A stretch of 64,000 bases of DNA from assembly GCA_005656395.1 (NCBI GenBank), contig SRSI01000037.1:62001-126000 (forward strand), read 5' to 3'. A program made the position numbers and the translations under genes. Origin of the DNA: Strongyloides papillosus. Taxonomy: Eukaryota > Nematoda > Chromadorea > Rhabditida > Strongyloididae. The notes beneath the pieces are model-generated. The model saw nothing but the letters and a program-made list of their open reading frames with translations. It was not told where the DNA came from and made no database searches. Position 1 is the stretch's first letter. Every line of letters begins with the position of its first letter. Shown one piece after another: positions 27,101-35,539 of this stretch.

Positions 27101-28432
27101 GTACTCCTACAAATAAGCCTTCTAAAACACCTAAGCCTACTAAAAAACCAACGAAGAAGCCTACTTCTACTAAAAAGCCTTGCGTGTCGAATGATACTGA
27201 ATGTGAATATACATGACGAAAATGGAACATCGGCGATTTATACTGATTACACTGATAAAATAACACCTACTTCAACTAAAAAACCTAATGTCACAAAAAC
27301 TCCTGAAGAGGATTGCGAATACACTGATCAAACAAAGCAACCAGATGAATACACAGATTATCCTGAAAATTCTCGATCAACCGCAAAACCTAATAGAACA
27401 ACTGAACCTCCGAGACCTGTAAAGACAACACCTATCAAAACTACAAAGACTTCTAAGCCTACAAAGACACCTAAGCCTTCTACTATTAGATCTACTAGAC
27501 CTAGGACTACAACACCGACAACTAAAACTAGGAAGCCCACTACGCCTACTCCTACAACTAAGAGAATTGAAACTACAAAACCTAACAAACCTAATAAGCC
27601 TAAGACTACAACAACTAAATCTACTACAACTGTAACAACAACTAAGGCAACCAAACCAATAAGGACTCCTAAACCAACCAAGCCTAATAAGCCTAAGACT
27701 ACAACAACTAAATCTACTACAACTGTAACAACAACTAAGGCAACCAAACCAATAAGGACTCCTAAACCAACCAAACCTAATAAGCCTACGACTACGACAA
27801 CCAAATCTACTACAACTGTAACAACAACTAAGGCAACCAAACCAATAAGGACTCCTAAACCAACCAAACCTAATAAGCCTAAGACTACAACAACCGAATC
27901 TACTACAACTGTAACAACAACTAAGGCAACCAAACCAATAAGGACTCCTAAACCAACCAAACCTAATAAGCCTAAGACTACAACAACCGAATCTACTACA
28001 ACTGTTACAACAACTAAGGCAACCAAACCAATAAGGACTCCTAAACCAACCAAACCTAATAAGCCTACGACTACGACAACCAAATCTACTACAACTGTAA
28101 CAACAACTAAGGCAACCAAACCAATAAGGACTCCTAAACCAACCAAACCTACTAGGCCTACGACTACGACAACCAAATCTACTACAACTGTAACAACAAC
28201 TAAGGCAACCAAACCAATAAGGACTCCTAAACCAACCAAACCTACTAGGCCTCCTACACCTATCAAGACTACTACACCACGTAAAACATCGACAACTTCA
28301 GAAAGTGATAGCGCAGGTTCTTCATCTCCTTCGACACCAGAAGATCAATATGAATATCCGGATTACAAGTATCCAGAGTACACTGTTGACATGAAACTTC
28401 TCAATCAGGATGGAAACCAAATGTTTGCATAA
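1..28432 (+). CDS. Giant Thr/Ser/Glu-rich mucin-like repeat protein, 5' partial, with five frame breaks
   Basis: The sense frame is open from base 3 and runs on, after five single-base insertions, to TAA at 28430-28432. It would give more than 9,400 residues without any start in the window. In order it has: a 25-kb array of 25-residue Thr/Ser/Glu units (core TEGTLVTES-TATKETVGSES) mixed with Tyr-rich modules; a diverged, non-repetitive acidic region (about 25.4-27.1 kb); several CEYTD/CEYSD motifs; seven Lys/Pro/Thr-rich 31-residue repeats; and an end rich in YP (YEYPDYKYPEY). Such composition is typical of densely O-glycosylated secreted mucins or extracellular coat and glue proteins; that role is inferred. 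N-glycosylation sequons appear only near the C-terminus (NTT, NDT, NGT). No membrane segment or globular domain is visible. Signal peptide and promoter lie upstream of the window. The breaks may be consensus errors rather than true mutations. Confidence 0.8.
1531..1800 (+). repeat. Long Cys-containing module, copy 2
   Basis: Preceded by KATVSEGTATTGSQETRET. The QTSCATETAQ stretch is encoded at about 1650-1680. It is nearly identical to the copy at the window start, apart from TERT in place of TEGT at the junction back into the 75-bp array. Confidence 0.9.
4782..5052 (+). repeat. Long Cys-containing module, copy 3
   Basis: Essentially the same sequence as the copy at about 1531-1800, 3252 bases further on. 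It marks the start of another higher-order block of the array. Confidence 0.9.
8296..8299 (+). other. Frame break 1: extra A in the mucin-like gene
   Basis: The unit reads AAAGAAAACTG, where other units read AAAGAAACTG, shifting the frame by +1. The shifted frame meets a stop within 15 bases, but the repeat text continues unchanged one base over. Confidence 0.9.
8522..8525 (+). other. Frame break 2: extra A
   Basis: The same AAAGAAAACTG change as 226 bases upstream. Between the two sites the repeat is read in the +1 frame. Confidence 0.9.
8700..11645 (+). repeat. Recent 1305-bp tandem duplication inside the array
   Basis: Sequence at about 9371-10340 recurs 1305 bases on (10676-11645) with the same order of unit variants and only single changes, such as TMTEES becoming TMTKES. 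The B2 modules at about 8790, 10096 and 11401 are spaced 1306 and 1305 bases. The extra base in the first interval is the frame-breaking A near 9227. Other long-range repeats in the array: about 11401-12510 with 14573-15680 (offset 3172), and 6845-7579 with 15837-16571 (offset 8992). Confidence 0.8.
9225..9228 (+). other. Frame break 3: extra A
   Basis: Reads GGAGAAAACAGAAGG where other units read GGAGAAACAGAAGG. Together with the two preceding insertions this restores the original frame. Confidence 0.9.
12514..12517 (+). other. Frame break 4: extra A
   Basis: AAAGAAAACTG again. Downstream the sense frame is uninterrupted for about 14.7 kb. Confidence 0.9.
23830..25440 (+). repeat. Diverged edge modules with GMTRSTMFEGF motif, five copies
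   Basis: The motif GMTRSTMFEGFGSSET is encoded from about 23887, 24280, 24673 and 24990, and as GMTRSTISVGFESSET from about 25318. Each is preceded by ETRVTGSEATETPVS and followed by a B1-type Tyr-rich module. These modules do not occur in the homogenised central array. Confidence 0.88.
25516..25720 (+). repeat. Long Cys-containing module, diverged copy 4
   Basis: Reads TTGSQGTKELITTEETGTTSG, QTSCVTETAQTVETEKYEPP and VSYPEYPGTTESEN (each a separate stretch). It is clearly homologous to the three upstream copies but has many replacements, as expected of an old copy outside the homogenised array. Confidence 0.85.
27211..27219 (+). other. Frame break 5: extra base near the end of the mucin-like gene
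   Basis: The frame ends CEYT-stop at TGA 27214-27216. Removing one T gives CEYTDENGTSAIYTDYTDK, which matches the neighbouring CEYSDKTDIPATYTDYP and CEYTDQTKQPDEYTDYP motifs. This break is in unique sequence, unlike the other four. A genuine stop here would lose the Lys/Pro/Thr tail. Confidence 0.75.
27590..28258 (+). repeat. Seven 93-bp repeats encoding a Lys/Pro/Thr-rich tail
   Basis: Units ATKPIRTPKPTKPNKPKTTT + TKSTTTVTTTK start about every 93 bases (27641, 27734, 27827, 27920, 28013, 28106, 28199). Variants include NKP/TRP and TKS/TES. This gives a strongly basic, Pro/Thr-rich C-terminal segment, in contrast with the acidic array upstream. Confidence 0.93.
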
Positions 28433-28493
28433 CATATTTACTAATATTTTTTATTATATTTATTTCTTAGTTAAATTATATAACTGAGTTGTC

Positions 28494-28499
28494 AATAAA
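28494..28499 (+). terminator. Possible polyadenylation signal of the mucin-like gene
   Basis: AATAAA lies 62 bases after the TAA stop. In such AT-rich DNA the hexamer is common by chance, so support is only positional. Confidence 0.4.
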
Positions 28500-29827
28500 A
28501 TTTTACATTTATTTTTCTGATATAATATTTTTTAGTTATTAGATTATTTATTAGAATTTTACTTATCTTTTTCTTAAAAAGGTTTTATTCCTACTCTAAT
28601 TTTGGTAACAAATCTATAGTTTCAAATATTTATTTAATAAGTTGTTATTTTTTTTTACAAAATTGTAATTATTTCTAAAAACACCACTACTGAATTTACT
28701 TTAAATTTTTTTCAACTCTAATGTTAAGACTTTTTAATAACTAATACTAGAATTTATTATTTTTTACACCTATTGAATTTAGTTTTAATAACAAATTATC
28801 TTACTTTTTTGTTATAGTTAACTTACTTTTTGCAACGATTTTATTTCAAGTCATGTGTCAAGATCATTCTCCATTTAGTATAAAATCTTTTTGTTAATAA
28901 AATAATAATGTTATATAAATATACAAAGTGATAGAATATTTAAATATAGTTAACTTATAATATTTTTATGTGTTTTTTATTTATGTTTGATCTGTTATAA
29001 AGTGTATGTAAAAGTTATAAAAATAGAAAAAATTTGGCGAATGCTGACATTTTTTCCGTTTTGTATGAAATACTAACTGCCATTTTTTATTTCAGATTTT
29101 AGAAGACAAAACATTATAATCGTAAAGTTAAGGAATAACTCATTAGAGTGACTATGTTAATTAATTGTATTATGAGGTAAATTTAATTCATTAAATATTT
29201 GTATTGTAAAATTAATAGAGTTTCAACACTAAATAGATACATTTAACTATATAATTATAGGAAAGAGATTGATAAAATTTTTTACAGATACATACCGATA
29301 TCAATTTTTTAGCAAAATATTCTAAGATAATATTTCTATATATAATTTTATTTTTTATCATTCAATTGCTCAATATTTATTTTGTTTATATTGTCTGCTA
29401 TTCTTTTTTTCTTTCTTATTTTATTTTTTGATCATTGCTGTAGCTACTCATTTTAATCCTCAGAAATTTGCAATTGAAACTTTTATAGTTATTTTACCTG
29501 TCAAAATAAGTATTTTATCAATGTTTGATGCTTTTTCAGATATAATGTCAATGATTATTATCATTAAAGTTAGATTTAATAATAAACAAACTAAAATTGT
29601 CTTTTAACTTATACATTAATGAGTATATCTTATTTATGATAAAAAATAAATTATTCCTCTTAAAAAATAAATACTTTACATAATTTTATATAGTTATTGA
29701 ATTTTGAATGTATTAAAATCAATGATATCATATTTCATTCCATTCAAATATTAGTTAAATTGATCAGCATTAGAAAAAATTAATGATTATTTATTTTATA
29801 ACAATTATTTTATATAAATATAATGAT
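28500..29827. other. AT-rich convergent intergenic region, nothing recognised
   Basis: About 1.3 kb between the 3' ends of the mucin-like gene and the unknown minus-strand gene. Homopolymer-rich; no ORF, RNA gene or repeat family recognised. Confidence 0.7.
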
Positions 29828-31570
29828 TTAACTTTGATTATATATTTTTCTTTTTCCACTTCTACATGAATTGCATGTAATCAGTTTTTTAAACCATGAT
29901 TTTTTTGGTTTTACATACGGTATGTGTTGTTTCTCTCTATCAATTGTTGTATCATTCATTGAATGGTTAACCATTTCAATCATTTCATTAGAATCACTTC
30001 TTAAGAATTTTATACCTTTTTCTGTATTCGAAATTTGATTTATTGGAACAGGAGCCGAGTACTTCTGTAAAATTAATTAATAAATTAGTAACAAAAATAA
30101 ATAACATACATCAGTACAACTTTTTTCATGTTCTAAATTTTTACAAAGTGGTACTTTTGTTGAACACATTGAACAGTTAACTTCTCTACATATATCTTCA
30201 CAATCACACTCATGTTTACTGTCATCTGAATTATCGTTTATTGTTAAATAACTTCTACTTATATCATTTTGTGAATGCTTATTGCATGGTTTACATTTAC
30301 TACAACGCATACTTAACCTATCAGGTTGAGCATGATAAAATGGATTTGCTTGTAATGTTCTTTCTAAAATACAATCTATACAATGATTGACATTCAATAT
30401 ATCTGAAAATCCATCACTTTTTAATGTTATGACTGTTTTAATTCTTTCCTCATCTGATAAGGAATTTAATGATGATAATGATCCTTTTGCTGTATGAAAT
30501 GATTCGTGGTGTTTGAGGATAGCTTTTGCATAACTTTCATCAAACTTATATTTTAACTCATTATTGTCATTATATTTCTTATTATTAATATCACAATTTT
30601 CGCCTTCTAAAAGTACATTCTTATCATCTTGTTTTTGATAAATTTTTTCTAGTGAATCATCTGTTTCATTTAATTTTCGATTTGTTTTTATACTATTTTT
30701 GTTTATAATTGAATGATAATCATAGTATACCGGTGCTTCACCTATATTTGGTGGTGAATAATCCGGGGTTGAAGATTTTTTTGAAAGATATCCTAAAATT
30801 TTTTTTGAAATATTATGTAAATTTAAACTTTTCCTCTTACCACTATCTGTAGTTTCAGAAACTTCTCTCTCATTAATGTCGCTATTATATATTTGTAATG
30901 GAATTTCCTCCAAATCATAATATTTATTTAAAATATTTACTTTAATGTCATTATTCACAAAATCACCATCTACATTGAAAGCATCATTACAAATTTTATC
31001 AGCAATAATAGTTGCATATTTATTAGTACAATCATTAACATCACTTGGATTTCTTTCATCATTCTTATCGTTACATTTTTTCATCTCGTTCTCATCATCT
31101 GTAATTGTAATTGTCGGAATTTTTGGTATTTTTTTAAAGGAATCAGTATTATTGTTATTTAATGTTTTTGATGATGATATTGATATGTCATTTTCAGTTA
31201 CTTCAAACACTTTTTCCTCCTTTATTGTAGACAATTTATCAAAAATATTGTTTATTTTTTTATCTTCACCTCTCATATCATTCTTATTTTCGTTATTTCC
31301 TTCATTTTTTTCAATTTCATTTATCACAAAATTGACCAAACCTAACTTAATAAAATCATCTGGGGGAACATTGAAAAATTCCACACATTCAAAACATTTT
31401 TCATTGTTAGGATCTCTTTTGTCACTTTTTTTGTATGTAAACTTTGTTGAGCCATTAAAATTATCAACATAATAAGTCACATCATATTTATCTTCGGCTG
31501 AAATTCCATAACTTTCGATAAGCGATTCATCGAATATTGAAACTGGAGAGTGATTATGTTCAGTTTCCAT
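29828..31570 (-). CDS. Unknown 565-residue protein with Cys-rich C-terminal half, two exons
   Basis: Exon 1 runs 31570-30110 from ATG (METEHNHSPVS). A 45-bp intron (30109-30065, GTATGT...TTTACAG, phase 0) joins it to exon 2 (30064-29828), which adds KYSAPVPINQISNTEK and ends CNSCRSGKRKIYNQS. Without splicing, the frame would run into the intron and stop at 30077. Residues from about 60 to 380 are low-complexity, rich in Asn, Asp, Lys and Ser, and look disordered. The last 170 or so carry many Cys pairs (CIDCIL, CSKCKPC, CDCEDIC, CSMCSTKVPLC, CNSC) that could bind metal or form disulfides. No signal peptide or membrane segment is seen. I do not recognise the family. Confidence 0.75.
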
Positions 31571-32138
31571 TAAAAAATCACAAAAAATAATAGATAATAT
31601 TAATACTTAAAAATGATTAATGGTTTGTAAAGATATTTTTATTAAAATAACAAACTATAGATGTGTGGTACAATTATTATTCCTTACAAATATTAACAAA
31701 TTCCAAAATTATGTGTAAAAATTGTTATCTAAAGAAGTAACTTTTATTTTTGATAAGAACAGTATATGTTTCGTACTATAGATATTAAGCGTCTTAAGGC
31801 TTGTGCGGAAACCTCTTTTTGATCTTTTTCAATTATGTGTATCTATAGTATTATTTTAGAAGTTGAATCTTATGTAACAAGAAATATATCTACACATTAA
31901 GGTGGGTGATTTGTAATTGCACCACTATTTATAAAGGAGAAAATGTAAAAATTATTAATGATAATGATAGAAAAAATAATTTTTATTAAATATATATATA
32001 TAATTTTAACAATAATGTAATGCTAATTCTACGGGTCTAATGAGATAAAAGCTATAAAACATAAAAACATAATTGTTAATCAATATATTATTTTAATGAA
32101 TAATCGTATAAAAATGAATAAATAAATAATATCAAAAT
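31571..32138. other. AT-rich intergenic region
   Basis: Lies between the start of the unknown 565-residue gene and the end of the Seh1-like gene. It should hold the promoter of the former and the 3' UTR of the latter. No specific signal recognised. Confidence 0.6.
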
Positions 32139-33939
32139 TTATGTATGTATTTTTGATTCAATACATTTCCATTGGCAATGAATTGTTCCATTCTCCTTGT
32201 GATTATATTCATCAAGGGAAATATATTGACTTTGGTATGTAAAAACATTTTGATCATAGCACACAGCTGTTAACAAAGTTCCTGTCATATTAAATGAAAT
32301 CCTCTTAACAATTGATCCTTCTTTCGTATGAAGAACATGAGCCCTGAAACTATTGTAGTAAAACAATTCATCTTCAAATGTATTATTTTTAGTATTCTCC
32401 TCATACACAACACTTTTTATTTTCTCTGCTTTAACGTTAAAGTTTTCCGTAAGATGGTAAATCCAAATTTCACTGCCCACAGTTATTGCAAGTTGGTGGT
32501 ACGATCTCCCGATTGACGGAATGAAAGCAACATCATATATTGGTTTGACTATATTAAATGGACAATCTGAGGCTTATTTTTATCATAGTATAACTTATCA
32601 ATGATGTACCAAAATTTTGTTCTATCTGTATATTGATATAAAACAATTCTTCGAAATCTTTCCTTATGATTCATATATATTGGTAACTCCTCATCAGACA
32701 CTACCGCCAGAAGTGGCGAAAAAAATAAGTTATCTGAAATAGCTAATGCTGAACATCGCAAACCATCAAAGACTTTGAATTCTCTTATTTTTGTCCACTC
32801 ATCCAAACATATTATATTGGAAGCTTCGTATATTCTTACATAACCTTTTGAATTACAACTAATCTGAAAAAAAAAATTAAAAACAAATAATTTTAATGTC
32901 AATTCACACAAATATCGGAAGTATAAAAGAATGAGTAACAATTGAAAACAGCAGAATGTTTTACATATTTTATTTTAAACTTCCATTTCCCAATGAAATC
33001 TAACCTAATATATTTCATTTTTATTATTTTTCTAATACCAACTGATGGATCAAAAACATTCCTTCAAAAGTATAAGAATATTAAGTTGTTATACCATGAG
33101 GAACGCTTAACTTCTCAAGTTTTAAGAATATCGTTAAATCGAGCTGTTAATCTTCAGAAAGAAACAGAAAAAAGTAGTAACATATTAGCAAGGTAAGTAA
33201 ATATATATTCAAAGGATAAGAAGATTAAAAAATTTACAGACATAATTCACATTTAGAAGACCAATTAGAAAATTGTCATCAATCACTAGAGATTCGTGAA
33301 ATTAATGAAAGACAACTTTCGAAGAAGTATAATGAATGTCACACTGATATTAATGCGATAATCGGAGAGCTTAATAAATTAATTTATCAAATTGAAAATA
33401 TAAAATACACATACTTAAAATACTATGAATAATACTTTTTTTTACAATAAATAAAACTTACAATCATTAAACCAAAGTATTTTGGAGCGAAAACTATATC
33501 CGTAACATTACACTTATCCTCAATAATTGTTCTATGGCATTTCCATTCTAAGAAGGGATCACATGATTCTGATGTCATTGGACGCCTTCTTATATTAATA
33601 TTATACTCATCATGACATATCTCTTCATATATTGCTATTGTACCATCATAACTGCAGGTACAAATAATTGTACCAAATTCGGGATTCGCCCATTTCACCC
33701 TCCATACAGCTCCATAATGACACTTTAATCAAAGTAAATTTCTTCTGTAATCAATCAACAAAACCTACTCTAATAACAGCATTCTTAATCCACTTCCCAT
33801 TACTACCTCTATTCCAAATAATAACACTCTTATCACTTGATGCTGTAGCTAGCCTATTTCCTGTGTAATCAAACTCAACATGGTGAATGACATCAGTATG
33901 ACAATAGTCTAATATTGCATTTTCAAATAATTGTGACAT
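32139..33939 (-). CDS. seh1: Seh1-type nucleoporin (WD40), three exons, one apparent frame slip
   Basis: Seh1 is a WD40 propeller of the Nup107-160 nuclear pore scaffold and of the GATOR2 complex. Exon 1 is 33939-33769 (DVIHHVEFDYTGNRLATASS, then DKSVIIW). The intron 33768-33723 is 46 bp. Exon 2 is 33722-33462 (GAVWRVKWANPEFG, CSYDGTIAIYEE, VTDIVFAPKYFGLMI). The intron 33461-32864 is 598 bp with GTAAGT/TTTCAG. Exon 3 is 32863-32139 (GYVRIYEASN, PIYDVAFIPSIGRSYHQLAI, ISFNMTGTLLTA). These match Seh1 blades in order, for example VWRVTWAHPEFG and APKHMGLM in animal Seh1. Exon 3 is one base short of an open frame: one extra A in the A-rich stretch near 32573-32581 would give about 385 residues, close to the 360 of vertebrate Seh1. 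The last blade is weakly conserved. Confidence 0.85.
32993..33432 (+). CDS. Small secreted coiled-coil protein nested in the Seh1-like intron
   Basis: Exon 1 is 32993-33192, a 47-bp intron follows (33193-33239, GTAAGT...TTTACAG, phase 2), and exon 2 is 33240-33432, for 130 residues. The start MKSNLIYFIFIIFLIPTDGS is a clear signal peptide. The mature part is Lys/Glu/Leu-rich and helical, probably coiled-coil (LYHEERLTSQVLRISLNRAV, HLEDQLENCHQSLEIREINE, IIGELNKLIYQIENIKY), with two Cys. Splicing without loss of frame supports a real gene. It lies wholly inside the 598-bp second intron of the Seh1-like gene on the opposite strand. An upstream ATG at 32955 is in another frame. Family unknown. 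Confidence 0.72.
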
Positions 33940-34471
33940 TTTAAGTAGGAATTAAAATAACTTATTTCAAAAACTTTTCCATAAGGAGATTTAATGCTTT
34001 TAATGTATTTTCCTAAGTAGAATGAAATGGAATAACGATTATTTATAGCTATCATGTTGCTTTTACAAAACTATTGTGAGATTATTTTTATCTTGAGATT
34101 CAATTATTATGTTTGTTCAAAGTATAAGTAATTAATTATACAAAGTGTTTTTGAGAACAAATTTCAAAAGATCTTCATATGTCTCATTAGATGACGTTAT
34201 GTCAATTTATATCATTCAAATAATCTTTATGGTACACAGGAAAAACCTTAGAAAAAATAATTATTTTATTATATAAAATGTATTTATAATAAACACAATT
34301 ATTTAATTAATTAGTAAAAGAAACAATTTCTCTATATTAATTAATAAATGATTTTTAAAAAGATGAATAAGAAGTATACTTTTAAAAAAAGAATATGCTT
34401 TTTGGTTATTTGTTAGATATTTGTTTTTTTCATATTTCTTAAAATAAACCAACAACTGGGAAATATATCAT
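33940..34471. other. AT-rich intergenic region
   Basis: Lies between the start of the Seh1-like gene and the end of pcyt-1. It should hold the Seh1 promoter and the pcyt-1 3' UTR. Nothing specific recognised. Confidence 0.6.
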
Positions 34472-35539
34472 TTACATTGAGTCATCAGAATGATTACTTT
34501 CTGTCTCTTCAAAGGCCGGAGATGGTGATCTTGACACTAAATCTCTTATCTTATCAGTAACATAGTGCAATCCACCATCTGGATGAAATGTTGAGATGAA
34601 ACCTCTTATAATTTCATCAGATCTATTCTTCCATCCATTCAGTACTTCTGCTGATTTTTGTTTAATTTGATCAACAGAATTTTGTATTTGATATTTTGTT
34701 GCAGCAACAAATCCAACATTTAGTTCTTTTGCACTGTATCCACGTGCCAAATTTCTCCTAACATACTTGTCATAATCACGGATGATACGGCAAACAACAT
34801 CTGAGGTGCTGACACCCTCAGTTCTTTGTGTCTCAATGAACATCTCCTCTTTCCTGAATTTCTCATATAAATCCTCCTCTCCTGGTGCCACATATGGTAT
34901 GGCATCGTGAGCAATAAAATCCACCTTCAATTCTTTAAGGAAATCAACTGTTACATACCATGGTGAATTTCTATAAACTTCATCAACATATCTGCAATGT
35001 CTTACAGCTTCATATCTCTCTTCCTCGCTTGTTACTGTTTTTCCTTTGTATTTATGTGTGCTTTCATCGCCACAAACTCCAACAATCAAATAAACATTTG
35101 GAAAAGCATTCTTACATTGTCTTAGTTGATTTGCATGTCCATGGTGGAAAAGATCATATATACCATCAGCGAAGACTCTAACAGGCCTTCCCGCTGTATT
35201 ATTCATAGCCATTTCTAATGTTATCTTTTTTGAGTAATCAATTTTTTCCCTCTCAAGAATAGCTGCTTCTTCATCACTATAAGGTGCTGGTGAATTTAAG
35301 GCCAGTGGTAAACCAGATACATTTTCTCTTGTTCTATCTTTTATATAATCATCTATTGGTGTTAGCAATAAACTACTGTTTCTGTTAAAGTTTGGATTAG
35401 TAATAACATCCTCGTCAGATGCCTCAGATTGAGAATTTAAATCTTTGTTGCTGGGAACTTTTGGTAATGGTGACTCAGTTTGAAAGTCTTCTTCAATCGT
35501 ATGGGCACGTTTGCGCTGGGATCTTGTTGTTGTTGCCAT
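34472..35539 (-). CDS. pcyt-1: Choline-phosphate cytidylyltransferase (CTP:phosphocholine cytidylyltransferase)
   Basis: EC 2.7.7.15: makes CDP-choline from CTP and phosphocholine, the rate-limiting step of the Kennedy pathway to phosphatidylcholine. It is 355 residues in one exon. The N-terminus has a basic RSQRKR patch (residues 6-11), a likely nuclear signal as in animal enzymes. The catalytic domain is about residues 118-260: [20 protein letters not shown] with the nucleotidyltransferase HxGH at 132-135, [30 protein letters not shown], and the RTEGVST signature at 239-245. A helix at about 270-305 ([12 protein letters not shown] at its end) corresponds to the lipid-sensing membrane-binding region. 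The tail is short and Ser-rich ([18 protein letters not shown]), suggesting phosphoregulation as in CCT-alpha. No defect seen; ATG lies 13 bases after GATATCACTGAG. Confidence 0.95.
   Translation of the reverse strand: MATTTRSQRKRAHTIEEDFQTESPLPKVPSNKDLNSQSEASDEDVITNPNFNRNSSLLLTPIDDYIKDRTRENVSGLPLALNSPAPYSDEEAAILEREKIDYSKKITLEMAMNNTAGRPVRVFADGIYDLFHHGHANQLRQCKNAFPNVYLIVGVCGDESTHKYKGKTVTSEEERYEAVRHCRYVDEVYRNSPWYVTVDFLKELKVDFIAHDAIPYVAPGEEDLYEKFRKEEMFIETQRTEGVSTSDVVCRIIRDYDKYVRRNLARGYSAKELNVGFVAATKYQIQNSVDQIKQKSAEVLNGWKNRSDEIIRGFISTFHPDGGLHYVTDKIRDLVSRSPSPAFEETESNHSDDSM

Noticed and set aside
27358..28266. Antisense 302-residue hydrophobic Val/Leu/Gly frame opposite the Lys/Pro/Thr tail
   Set aside because: It is the mirror of the 93-bp repeats (AAG/CCT/ACA codons read backwards). 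No start context or unique sequence supports it.
31780..31850. Possible small RNA gene (slightly GC-richer stretch with AAGCGTCTTAAGGCTTG)
   Set aside because: No tRNA, snRNA or spliced-leader features could be folded by eye, so there is no support beyond composition.
32942..32992. Longer start for the nested secreted protein
   Set aside because: It would begin at TTG, not ATG. The ATG at 32993 gives an immediate, clean signal peptide.
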